Shown: piece by piece, positions 19,186 through 26,999 of the stretch
Numbering within the stretch: the first letter of the stretch is position 1
How the letters are laid out: each line of letters starts with the position of its first letter
Assembly (NCBI GenBank): GCA_019634615.1
Contig: JAHCAZ010000031.1
Span: 1 to 41,444 of the forward strand
Source: Opitutaceae bacterium
GTDB lineage: Bacteria; Verrucomicrobiota; Verrucomicrobiia; Opitutales; Opitutaceae
Reading direction: 5' to 3'
Length of the DNA stretch: 41,444 nt
Made by a program: the position numbers and the translations under genes
Notes under the pieces: model-generated
Seen by the model: only the letters and a program-made list of their open reading frames with translations
What the model was told of the DNA's origin: nothing
Database searches by the model: none

Positions 19186-20460
19186 TCAGCCGCGCACCTG
19201 GCCGTCGCCCGTCACGAGGAACTTGTAGGTGCAGAGCTCGCGCAGGCCCATGGGGCCGCGGGCGTGGAGGCGGTCGGTGGAGATGCCGATCTCGGCGCCG
19301 AAGCCGAACTCGAAGCCGTCGTTGAAGCGCGTGCTGGCGTTCCACATCACGACGGCGGAGTCGACCCCGGCCTGGAACGTGCGGGCGGCGGCCTCGTCGG
19401 CGGTGATGATCGCGTCGGTGTGACCGGAGCCGTCGCGGTTGATCACCGTCACGGCCTCCTCGAGCGAGTCCACCACGCGCACGGCCATGACCAGGTCGAG
19501 GAACTCGGCGGTGAAATCGGCGGGCGCGGCCGGGGTCGCGGCGAGGCCGGCACGCTGCAGGATGGCGGCCGCGCGCGGGTCGCAGCAGAGCTGCACGCCC
19601 TTGGCGGCGAGGGCACCGGCGACGCGGGGTAGGAGGGTGTCGGCCACGGCGGCGTGCACGAGCAGCTGCTCGGCGGCGTTGCACACGCCGGGGCGCTGGA
19701 CCTTGGCGTTGAGCGTGACCTTCTCGGCGAGCGCGGGATCGGCCGCGCGGTCGAGATAGACGAAGCACACGCCCGTGTAGTGCTTGATCACCGGGATGGT
19801 GCTGTTCTGCGCGACGAAGCGGATGAGGCTCTCGCCGCCGCGCGGGATGATGCACTGCACCAGCGTGTCGAGTTTCAGCAGCGTGGTGAGCGCGGCGCGG
19901 TCGGTCGTGGGGATGAGCTGCACGGCGTAGCCCGGCAGACCCGCGCCGGCCAGGGCGGCGGAGACGAGCGCGGCCAGGGCGGTGTTGGTGTGGAAGCACT
20001 CCTTGCCGCCGCGCAGGATAGCGGCATTGCCACTCTTGAGGCACAGCACGGCGCACTCGACGGTGACGTTGGGCCGGGCCTCGTAGATGATGCCGATGAC
20101 GCCGATGGGTACGCGGACCTTGCGGATGCGCAGGCCGTTGGGGCGCTCGGTCTCCTCGAGGAGTTCGCCGACGGGGTCGGGCAGGGTGGCGACTTGGCGG
20201 ACCGACTGGGCGAGCTGCTGCAGCCGCTTTTCGTTGAGTTCGAGGCGGTCGCGCGCGGCCGGGCTTAGGGCCTGGGCCTCGGGGGAAAGGAGGTCGCGCT
20301 GGTTGGCCTCGAGCAGGATGAAGTGCGAGGCGTCGATCAGGGTCGCGAGCTTCTCCAGCGCGGCGTCCTTCGCGGCCGATGGTGCAACGGCCAGGCGATG
20401 CGACGCGGCGCGGGCGCGGCGGGCGAGGTCGGTGACAAGCTGGGCGAGGTCGGCGGACAT
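19186..20460 (-). CDS. proA: Glutamate-5-semialdehyde dehydrogenase (gamma-glutamyl phosphate reductase)
   Basis: This is the second step of proline synthesis, reducing gamma-glutamyl phosphate with NADPH. The 424-aa protein has the full ProA pattern: [33 protein letters not shown], the catalytic Cys C260 in [12 protein letters not shown], and a C-terminal GRGPMGL-like segment ([15 protein letters not shown]). ATG 20460 (MSADLAQLV) is the natural start; longer in-frame options lack family support. No Shine-Dalgarno is obvious. proB is not adjacent. The upstream gap carries a long inverted repeat. Confidence 0.95.
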   Translation of the reverse strand: MSADLAQLVTDLARRARAASHRLAVAPSAAKDAALEKLATLIDASHFILLEANQRDLLSPEAQALSPAARDRLELNEKRLQQLAQSVRQVATLPDPVGELLEETERPNGLRIRKVRVPIGVIGIIYEARPNVTVECAVLCLKSGNAAILRGGKECFHTNTALAALVSAALAGAGLPGYAVQLIPTTDRAALTTLLKLDTLVQCIIPRGGESLIRFVAQNSTIPVIKHYTGVCFVYLDRAADPALAEKVTLNAKVQRPGVCNAAEQLLVHAAVADTLLPRVAGALAAKGVQLCCDPRAAAILQRAGLAATPAAPADFTAEFLDLVMAVRVVDSLEEAVTVINRDGSGHTDAIITADEAAARTFQAGVDSAVVMWNASTRFNDGFEFGFGAEIGISTDRLHARGPMGLRELCTYKFLVTGDGQVRG

Positions 20461-20591
20461 GGCAGCGGACAATCTCGCGCAATGCTGCTCAGGCGCAAAG
20501 GGAAAATGGGTGGATGTTACGCTCGCGGCGGGCTGGGCGGGTGGAACCACTTATATACACTCATGGACACTGATCCGGAAAAAATCAGGGG

Positions 20592-20727
20592 GAACCGCGA
20601 AGGACGCGAAGAGGCGCGAAGGGTTGCAGGGAGATTGGAATCTCTGAGGGCAAGCTACAGGTAACCGGTCAGTACCGAATCCTTTGGTCGTGGGTTACGC
20701 TGCGTTCCTTCGCGACCTTCGCGGTTC
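20592..20727. repeat. Inverted repeat element A (CGCRAAGG family)
   Basis: The left arm 20592-20611 (GAACCGCGAAGGACGCGAAG) pairs with the right arm 20708-20727 in 19 of 20 positions, separated by 96 bases. The left arm continues with a third CGCGAAGG unit. The element fills most of the gap between proA and the ABC permease stop (20735). It resembles elements B and C in this window. Confidence 0.85.
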
Positions 20728-20734
20728 AACTTAA

Positions 20735-22105
20735 CTACCCGAAGATCGTCCCGCGGTTGAAGCGCCAGACGGCGATGGCCATGACGCCGGCGGCGATGGC
20801 GGTGAGGATGCCGAGGATGGGCAGGAGATCCGTCAGGCTGGCGCCGGCCCAGAGCACCTGGGCAAAGCCTTCCATGGACCAGTACACGATCGTGAACTTC
20901 GCGATCGTCTGGATGAAGTCCGGCATGAAGCTGATGGGGAACCAGGCCCCGCCCACCGCGCTCATCATCAAAATGAGAAACGTGGCGAGCCCGCTGGCGG
21001 CCTGCGGGGTGGGGGCGATGGCCGCGAGCAACATGCCGAACGCGGTGCAGGCGGCCGCCGCCGCGACGCAGAGCACCGCGAGCGTGGGCAGGTGGCCGGT
21101 GATGTTGATGCCGAACATCAACTGGCCGGCGAGAAACAGCGTCACGAGCTGGACCAGGCCGACCAGCACGCCCCAGCAGAATTTGCCGAGCAGGATCTGT
21201 GACCGGCGGACCGGGGCGGCGAGGAGGCGCTGGTAGAGGCCGGCCTTTTTCTCGTCGAACACCGAGGTGGCCGAACCGCTGAGGGCGAAGAGCAGGAACA
21301 TCATGGCCCAGCCGCCCACGACGCGCGTGGCGGCGGGGGCCTTCACGTCCTGGCCGACGACCTGCTCGGTTTCGATCTTAACGATTTGCGAAAAAACATC
21401 CTGACGCGTGGTCGTCGACGCGGGGCTTCCGGTTGCGGCGCCGGCCGGAGGCGTCTCCTCCAGCTGGTCGAGCCGGCGCAGGCCGAAGTTGCCGTCGGCG
21501 ATGTCGCGCTCGACCACGGCGGCATCGACGCCGAAGGTGTCGGCCACGGTGCGGGCGATGCGGGCGTTGAAGTCCTTCAGCTGCGGCTGGCCCACCAGGT
21601 CCCGGGCACGCGATTGCAGCGATTGCCCGAGGAGCTCGGGCACGTTGGAGAAAATGACTTTCTGCAGGATGCCGTTGACCGTCTGCGTCTCGATGTCGTT
21701 GCGCGGGTTGGAGAGGATCCTGAGCCGCAAACCGAAGCGCTTTTCGGCGATGAGGTCGGCCGGGATGACAAGGGCGAAGCGGAAGGCGTTCTGCTTCATC
21801 AGCGGCCGCAGGTCGTCCTCGGTGAGCGGACGCGTGGTGCCGTCGGGGTTCTTGAACTCGGTCACGACCTTGAAGGCGGACTCGGCGCGGAGCGCGTTCA
21901 GGAGCTGGCCGGCGGCCGGGTTGGCGCTCGCGTTGACGACGGCGAACGGGATGCCGCTCGGGCCGGTGTCCTTGCGGTTGATGCCGAAGACCTGGCCGAA
22001 GACATAGATCAACGCCACCGGCACGATGAAGGTGAGCGAGACCGAGGCCTTGTCCCGGATGAAGAGGGAGAAGTCCTTGTGGATGAGCGTGAGAATCGTG
22101 CGCAT
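20735..22105 (-). CDS. ABC-2 type exporter permease
   Basis: This 456-aa protein has an N-terminal helix (about 20-42), a large extracytoplasmic domain (about 43-265) and a five- to six-helix C-terminal half, the layout of ABC-2 drug or polysaccharide-type exporters of the YhhJ/DrrB class. Supporting segments are FDEKKAGLYQRLLAAPVRRSQILLGK and SAVGGAWFPISFMP. It starts at ATG 22105, 5 bases after the ATPase stop, so the two form a transporter. The substrate is unknown. Confidence 0.9.
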   Translation of the reverse strand: MRTILTLIHKDFSLFIRDKASVSLTFIVPVALIYVFGQVFGINRKDTGPSGIPFAVVNASANPAAGQLLNALRAESAFKVVTEFKNPDGTTRPLTEDDLRPLMKQNAFRFALVIPADLIAEKRFGLRLRILSNPRNDIETQTVNGILQKVIFSNVPELLGQSLQSRARDLVGQPQLKDFNARIARTVADTFGVDAAVVERDIADGNFGLRRLDQLEETPPAGAATGSPASTTTRQDVFSQIVKIETEQVVGQDVKAPAATRVVGGWAMMFLLFALSGSATSVFDEKKAGLYQRLLAAPVRRSQILLGKFCWGVLVGLVQLVTLFLAGQLMFGINITGHLPTLAVLCVAAAAACTAFGMLLAAIAPTPQAASGLATFLILMMSAVGGAWFPISFMPDFIQTIAKFTIVYWSMEGFAQVLWAGASLTDLLPILGILTAIAAGVMAIAVWRFNRGTIFG

Positions 22106-22110
22106 GGCGT

Positions 22111-23013
22111 TTATTCCCTCAACGTCCGCCCGGTCAGGTGCAGGAACAGCGCCTCGAGCGTGGGGCGGTGGCTGGTGAAGAGGCGCGGGGGGAGGTCGAG
22201 GCTTTCGGCTTGGGCGAAGAACGCGGAAAGCTTGTAGCCGGCGGGCGGGCGGAAGCAGTGGGTCCCTTCCTCGGTCGTGAGCGCGCCCTGGCCGGCGAGC
22301 TGGGCCGCGAACGGGGCGGTGGCCGGCGTCGCGGGGAAGGTGATCTCATCCTCGAACGGCAAACGGGTGAGCAGTTCGTCGAGGTTGCCGAGGGCGAGGA
22401 TGCGGCCGTGGTCGATGATGCCGATGCGGGAGCAGAGGCGCGTGGCCTCCTCCATGTAGTGCGTCGAATAGATGATGGTCAGGCCGGCGCGGGCGCGGGC
22501 CTCGAGGAAATCGAAGATCGCATTGCGCGACTGGGGGTCGACGCCGACCGTGGGCTCGTCGCAGAGCAGAAGCTTAGGCTCGTGGAGCAGGGCGGCGACG
22601 AGGTTGAGCCTGCGCTGCATGCCCCCGGAAAAGGTCTTCACGGGATCGCGGCGGCGGTCGGCGAGCTGGACGGATTCGAGCGCCGCGGTGACACGCGCCT
22701 GGAGCTCGCGGCCGCGCAACCCGTAGAGCGAGCCGAAGAGGCTGAGGTTCTGCTCGGCGCTGAGGTCCTCGTAGAGGGCGATCGACTGGGGCACGAAACC
22801 GAGGGCGGTGCGGTCGGCGAGCGGCCGGCCGTCGAGGGTGATCGTGCCGGCTTCGGGTGAGCGCAGTCCGGCGACGAGTGACATGAGGGTCGACTTGCCG
22901 GCGCCGTTGGGCCCGAGGAGGCCAAAGAATTCGCCGCGGGCGATGTCGAGCGAGACGCCATCGAGCGCGGTCAGCGCGCCGTAGCGCTTGGTCACGGCTT
23001 GGAGCGAGAGCAT
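22111..23013 (-). CDS. ABC exporter ATPase
   Basis: The 300-aa ATPase has Walker A GPNGAGKST, a Q-loop at FVPQSIALY, signature FSGGMQRRLNLVAALL, Walker B LLLCDEPTVGVDP and switch His in YSTHYMEEA. The C-terminal about 80 residues form the usual exporter extension, ending RPTLEALFLHLTGRTLRE. ATG 23013 is directly followed by the canonical MLSLQAVTKRYG opening. It is paired with the permease at 20735-22105. Confidence 0.93.
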   Translation of the reverse strand: MLSLQAVTKRYGALTALDGVSLDIARGEFFGLLGPNGAGKSTLMSLVAGLRSPEAGTITLDGRPLADRTALGFVPQSIALYEDLSAEQNLSLFGSLYGLRGRELQARVTAALESVQLADRRRDPVKTFSGGMQRRLNLVAALLHEPKLLLCDEPTVGVDPQSRNAIFDFLEARARAGLTIIYSTHYMEEATRLCSRIGIIDHGRILALGNLDELLTRLPFEDEITFPATPATAPFAAQLAGQGALTTEEGTHCFRPPAGYKLSAFFAQAESLDLPPRLFTSHRPTLEALFLHLTGRTLRE

Positions 23014-23062
23014 GGGGTGGGGTTGGGGTAAAGGTTGCGGGCCGGGCCGCGGTGGCGCTGAC

Positions 23063-24076
23063 CTAAGTGCGCAGCAGCGCCGCGGCGGTCTCGCGTACGC
23101 GCGGCCAATGCACGTCGGGGATGGCGGCGCCCAAGTGCTGGACGGTCTCGCAGCCGAGGATCGAGCCGATCGCGCCGGCGGCCGGGAGTGAGGCGCCCCG
23201 GAGGTGGCCGTAGAGGAAACCGGCAGCCCAGGAGTCACCCGCGCCCGTGGTGTCGACAACCCGCTCGGCCTTGACCGGCGCGATGCGGTGCAGCTCGGTG
23301 CCGTGCGCGATCCAGGCGCCGTCCTTGCCCATCTTCACGGCGGCGATGCCGCCGTAGGCTGCGATCTCACGGGCAAACTTGGCGTAGTCGTCGCGGCGCT
23401 GGAACAGTGCTCCGGCCTCGTCCTCGTTGGCGAAGATGACGTGCACGCCCTGGCGCAGCTGGCCGAGGATCCAGTCGCGGGCGACGTTGACGACCTCGAA
23501 CGACGCGAGGTCGATGCTGAGGGTGCACCCGGCGGCGCGGGCGGTGGCGACGACCTTGTCGGCGAGCGCGGGATTGAAGAGCAGGTAGCCCTCGATGTGC
23601 GCGTGGCGGGCGCCGGCGAAGTCGGCGGCGGTGATTTCGTCGGGGTGCAACGTCATGGCGGCACCGAGGTGCGTGCGCAGCGTGCGCTGGCCGTCCGGCG
23701 TGACGAGCGAGAGGCAGCGGCCGTTGGGCAGGGTGGCACGTTTGAAGCGCGAACCGTCGCCGCCGGCGGCGGTGAAGTTGCTGAGGTAGGCGTCGGCGGT
23801 CGGGTCGCCGCCGATCTTGCCGAGGTAGGTGGTGCGGAGGCCGAGGCGCGTGGCGCCGAGCGTCGCGTTGGCGGCGGAACCGCCGGGCATCATCGCGACC
23901 TGGCCGCCGACCTTTTGCACCAGGGCGGCGATGTCGGCGTGATCTACGAGGACCATGCCGCCCTTGTCGCCGGCGACATGGGTGCGGAGAAACGCGTCGT
24001 CGACGTGCGCGAGCAGATCCATGATGGGATTGCCGACGCCAATGAGATCGAAGGGAGCAGAGCTGGACGTTGCCAT
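23063..24076 (-). CDS. PfkB-family sugar/adenosine kinase
   Basis: This 337-aa ribokinase-fold enzyme most resembles bacterial adenosine kinases: GVGNPIMDLLAHV at the N-terminus, the di-Gly segment MPGGSAANATLG, and the C-terminal PfkB signature DTTGAGDSWAAGFLYG with catalytic Asp D281. It probably phosphorylates adenosine or a related nucleoside or sugar with ATP; the exact substrate cannot be read from sequence. Its start is 17 bases from the stop of the DUF6941-like gene, so the two may be one transcript. Confidence 0.88.
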   Translation of the reverse strand: MATSSSAPFDLIGVGNPIMDLLAHVDDAFLRTHVAGDKGGMVLVDHADIAALVQKVGGQVAMMPGGSAANATLGATRLGLRTTYLGKIGGDPTADAYLSNFTAAGGDGSRFKRATLPNGRCLSLVTPDGQRTLRTHLGAAMTLHPDEITAADFAGARHAHIEGYLLFNPALADKVVATARAAGCTLSIDLASFEVVNVARDWILGQLRQGVHVIFANEDEAGALFQRRDDYAKFAREIAAYGGIAAVKMGKDGAWIAHGTELHRIAPVKAERVVDTTGAGDSWAAGFLYGHLRGASLPAAGAIGSILGCETVQHLGAAIPDVHWPRVRETAAALLRT

Positions 24077-24093
24077 GGTGAGGATGCGGGGAC

Positions 24094-24477
24094 TCAGCTG
24101 GTGACGGCGATGCTGGTCGCTAGGATGGGTTCGTCGTCCACCTCGATGACGATCGAATAGTCTCCGGCCTTCGGGAAGGTGAGGTTGCGGATCTCGTTGA
24201 TGAGGTTGATGCGTTGCAACGGGCCGGGGGACTCGAATGTGCGCTCAAGTAGAGGCTGCATCTGCATCGGCTCCATTCCCAGGAGGATGCGAACCTTGTG
24301 CGGGCCGGCGGCACAGTCGGTCAGCGTCATGAACCAGATCATAAACGGGTGGGTGACCGGAAAGCGGTGGGCGCGGATATTCGAGAAGACGCCGAGAATG
24401 GTGTGCTTGCCCGTGGCGGGATCGAGATGGACCCCGTCGCAGGTCAGCCAGGCGAGCAGCTGGGCCTTGGATTGCAT
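24094..24477 (-). CDS. DUF6941-like small beta-sandwich protein
   Basis: This 127-aa protein begins MQSKAQLLAWLTCDGVHLDP, followed by ATGKHTILGVFSNIRAHRFP, then a strand-rich body ending AGDYSIVIEVDDEPILATSI. This pattern (cytoplasmic, C-D-G-V, TGK..I.GVF, FP, IRNLTFP..G.Y) matches what I recall of DUF6941 proteins. It has no signal peptide and no catalytic motif. It precedes the PfkB kinase on the same strand; no function is known. Confidence 0.6.
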   Translation of the reverse strand: MQSKAQLLAWLTCDGVHLDPATGKHTILGVFSNIRAHRFPVTHPFMIWFMTLTDCAAGPHKVRILLGMEPMQMQPLLERTFESPGPLQRINLINEIRNLTFPKAGDYSIVIEVDDEPILATSIAVTS

Positions 24478-24557
24478 CGCGCCAGTGGGGCGGGGCGGGC
24501 GGAGAGGGGCAAATCATTTTGCTTGGAGCGACGGGGTGGCGGCGGCTTAACGGGGCC

Positions 24558-24770
24558 GTGAATTCGCCGACCGACCTGCCCGACGCCCTCGCCGCCTACC
24601 CGGCGTGGCTGTTGGTGCTGGCCGGCACGCTGGTGCTCGCCGCCGCCATCTGGCTTTTCATGAAGGTCGTGAAGTGGCTGCTCTACCTGCTGCTGGCCCT
24701 CGTGCTGGTCGGCGGTGTGGGCTGGGCGGTGTGGCTGTTATTGGAGCAGACCGGGACCCGCGCGGGCTGA
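24558..24770 (+). CDS. Tiny two-helix membrane protein upstream of creB
   Basis: From GTG 24558 the product is 70 aa: a short polar start (VNSPTDLPDALAAYP) and two close hydrophobic helices (WLLVLAGTLVLAAAIWLFM, and LLYLLLALVLVGGVGWAVWLLL) separated by KVVKW. A TTG at 24519 would extend it but adds a non-hydrophobic Arg/Gly head. GGGG precedes the GTG closely. It ends 46 bases before creB on the same strand and may share its transcript. No family is recognised. Confidence 0.55.
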   Translation: MNSPTDLPDALAAYPAWLLVLAGTLVLAAAIWLFMKVVKWLLYLLLALVLVGGVGWAVWLLLEQTGTRAG

Positions 24771-24816
24771 GGCCGCCGGCTTGCATCCGGAGAGGTGGGC
24801 CGGCAGAAGACAGCCC

Positions 24817-25509
24817 ATGACCGAAAAGCGTCCGACCGTCCTGGTCGTGGAGGATGAGCCGCCCATCGCGGAAACCATCGTCTACGCCCTCAAGACGGAG
24901 GGCTTCGCCCCCGTGTGGCATACGACGGGAAGCGAGGCGCTCGCGACGCTGCGGCGGCAGTCGGTGGCGTTGGTGGTCCTCGACGTCGGCCTGCCCGACA
25001 TGAGCGGCTTCGACGTCTGCCGGGAACTGCGGCGGACGCATGCCGTGCCGGTGATCTTCCTGACGGCACGAAGCGGCGAGGTGGACAAGATCGTCGGACT
25101 CGAACTCGGCGCCGACGACTACCTCGCGAAACCCTTCAGCCCGCGTGAGCTCACGGCGCGGATTCGCGCCGTGCTGCGTCGCACGCAGGCTTCGGCCGCG
25201 CCAGCGTCCGCCCCGGCCGCGGTCTGGCACCATGACGTGGAGCGGTGCCGCATCGCCTACCGTGGTCGCGCGCTCGACCTCACCCGCAACGAGTACCGCC
25301 TCCTCGCCGTGCTGGTGGCCGCGCCTGGTCGCGTCTTCAGCCGCGACCAGCTGATGGAGGCCGCGTGGCCCGACCCAGGGGCGGCGATGGATCGCACGGT
25401 GGATGCGCACATCAAGCTCCTGCGCGGCAAGCTGCGGGCGGTCGCGCCCGAGGCTGACCCGATCGTCACCCACCGCGGCCTGGGCTACGCCCTGCGGGAG
25501 GAAACGTGA
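24817..25509 (+). CDS. creB: Response regulator CreB (OmpR/PhoB type)
   Basis: The 230-aa regulator has a receiver domain with acidic pair E12-D13, phospho-acceptor D56 in VVLDVGLPDMSG, switch Thr in FLTAR and Lys in LAKPFSPREL. A C-terminal winged-helix DNA-binding domain follows (about 130-228; DLTRNEYRLLAVLVAAPGRV and VDAHIKLLRGKLR). Assignment to CreB rests on the downstream creC and creD and on the cre-tag before creD. Its stop overlaps the creC start (GTGA at 25506-25509), so the two are translationally coupled. Confidence 0.88.
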   Translation: MTEKRPTVLVVEDEPPIAETIVYALKTEGFAPVWHTTGSEALATLRRQSVALVVLDVGLPDMSGFDVCRELRRTHAVPVIFLTARSGEVDKIVGLELGADDYLAKPFSPRELTARIRAVLRRTQASAAPASAPAAVWHHDVERCRIAYRGRALDLTRNEYRLLAVLVAAPGRVFSRDQLMEAAWPDPGAAMDRTVDAHIKLLRGKLRAVAPEADPIVTHRGLGYALREET

Positions 25510-26930
25510 GCCTGCGCGTCCGGCTGCTCCTCGTGTTGCTGACGATCTACTGCGCCGGCGGCTATTTCATCGCGCGGTGGACACTCGATCAGGTCCGACC
25601 GCGTTACCTCGAGTCGATGGAGGAGACGCTCGTCGATGCGGCGGTACTCCTGGCGGCGCAGCTGGAGACCCGCGCCACGGCGGCCGGGCCGGACGTGGCG
25701 GGACTGCGCGAGGTGTTCGCGGGGGCGCAGCGGCGCGAGTTCGAGGCGCGGATATTTTCGCTGCGCAAGACCGGCATCGATCTGCGCGTCTACGTGACCG
25801 ACGCCGCGGGGCGGGTACTTTTCGATTCGATGGGGCAGAACGAGGGAGCGGATTTCTCGCGGTGGAACGACGTGCACCGCACGCTGCGCGGGCAGTACGG
25901 CGCGCGGTCGACCCGTGATGTCGCCGGCGACGACGAGACGCAGGTGCTCTACGTCGCGGCGCCGATCCGCCACGACGGGCGCGTCGTGGGCGTCGTTTCG
26001 GCGGGCAAACCCGCGCGCAACATCAACGCGCTGGTGGCGGTGGCCAAGCAGCGCCTCCTTCTCGGTTTCGCGATCGGCGGCCTGTTGTTGCTCGTCGTAC
26101 TGTTGGTGGTGGCCGCATGGGTCATCGCCCCGCTCGAGCGCCTGACGGCCTACGCGCAGGCGGTGCGCGACGGTCGCGCCGCGACCTTGCCGCCGTTGCC
26201 GGGGCGCACACTGCATGACCTGGGTACGGCCTTCGAGGAGATGCGCGATGCGCTCGAGGGTCGGCAGCACGCCGCGCGCTACACGCAGGCCGTGGCGCAT
26301 GGCGTGAAGGCTCCGCTGGCGGCCATCCGCGGCGCCGCCGAGTTGCTCGGCGAGGATCTGCCGGCGGCGGAGCGCACGCGGTTCCTCGAGAACATCCGCG
26401 GCGAGTCGGCCCGCATCCAGCAGATGGTGGATCGGCTGCTCGAGCTCTCTTCCCTCGAGACCCGCAAGGCGCTGGGCCAAACCGAGGTCGTAACCGCGGC
26501 TGATCTCGCCCGCGAGGCGGCGGCCGCGATGCAGCCGGCATTTGCCGTTCGGCAGATGCGCCTCAACGTCGAGGCCGGCCCGGCCACGGTGCGCGGCGAA
26601 CGCGTCCTCCTGCGCGAGGCGCTCGTGAATCTCCTGCAGAATGCCCTCGAGTTTTCTCCCGACGACGGCGAGGTGACCTTGACGGTTCGCGCGCAGGACG
26701 GGCGGGTGGAGTTTGTCGTGGTCGATCACGGTCCCGGCGTCCCGGACTACGCGCTGCCGCAGGTGTTCGACCGGTTCTACTCGCTGCCGCGGCCCGGCGG
26801 TTCGCGCAAGAGCACCGGCCTTGGGCTGGCGCTGGTGCGCGAGATTGCACACTTGCACGGCGGCGGGGCGACGCTGGCGAATCGGGACGGTGGTGGTGCC
26901 TGCGCTACGCTCTGGGTGCCGGCGGCCTGA
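25506..26930 (+). CDS. creC: Sensor histidine kinase CreC with atypical H-box
   Basis: This 474-aa inner-membrane kinase has a helix at about 5-23, a periplasmic sensor domain (about 25-182) with CreC-like DSMGQNEGADFSRWNDVHRTL, a second helix (184-207), HAMP (about 205-255), HisKA and HATPase_c domains. The H-box reads VAHGVKAPLAAIRGAAELL: the phospho-His is H265, but the next residue, usually Glu or Asp, is Gly (GGC at 26301-26303). The ATPase is otherwise complete (N-box LVNLLQNALEFSP, DHGPGVPD, STGLGLALV). It starts at GTG 25506, overlapping the creB stop by 4 bases. The signal in E. coli is metabolic; here unknown. Confidence 0.88.
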   Translation: MSLRVRLLLVLLTIYCAGGYFIARWTLDQVRPRYLESMEETLVDAAVLLAAQLETRATAAGPDVAGLREVFAGAQRREFEARIFSLRKTGIDLRVYVTDAAGRVLFDSMGQNEGADFSRWNDVHRTLRGQYGARSTRDVAGDDETQVLYVAAPIRHDGRVVGVVSAGKPARNINALVAVAKQRLLLGFAIGGLLLLVVLLVVAAWVIAPLERLTAYAQAVRDGRAATLPPLPGRTLHDLGTAFEEMRDALEGRQHAARYTQAVAHGVKAPLAAIRGAAELLGEDLPAAERTRFLENIRGESARIQQMVDRLLELSSLETRKALGQTEVVTAADLAREAAAAMQPAFAVRQMRLNVEAGPATVRGERVLLREALVNLLQNALEFSPDDGEVTLTVRAQDGRVEFVVVDHGPGVPDYALPQVFDRFYSLPRPGGSRKSTGLGLALVREIAHLHGGGATLANRDGGGACATLWVPAA

Positions 26931-26950
26931 GCCGCGGCTGGCCGCGCGAT

Positions 26951-26977
26951 TTCACAGTCCCTTCATCCGGAGTTCAC
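26951..26977 (+). promoter_or_regulatory. Triple cre-tag (CreB-binding motif) upstream of creD
   Basis: TTCAC (26951-26955), TTCAT (26962-26966) and TTCAC (26973-26977) are each separated by exactly 6 bases. The known CreB (cre/blr) tag is TTCAC-N6-TTCAC, so this is the tag with an extra, third half: 14 of 15 positions match. It lies in the 69-base gap between the creC stop and the creD GTG. CreB activation of creD is the established case in E. coli; here it is inferred. Confidence 0.75.
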
Positions 26978-26999
26978 GCAGGTGTGGCAGGGTGGGGCC

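Noticed and set aside
24487..24509. G-rich run (four G tracts) before the small membrane gene as a regulatory quadruplex
   Set aside because: Meets the loose motif, but in so GC-rich a genome such runs are expected; no context supports a role.
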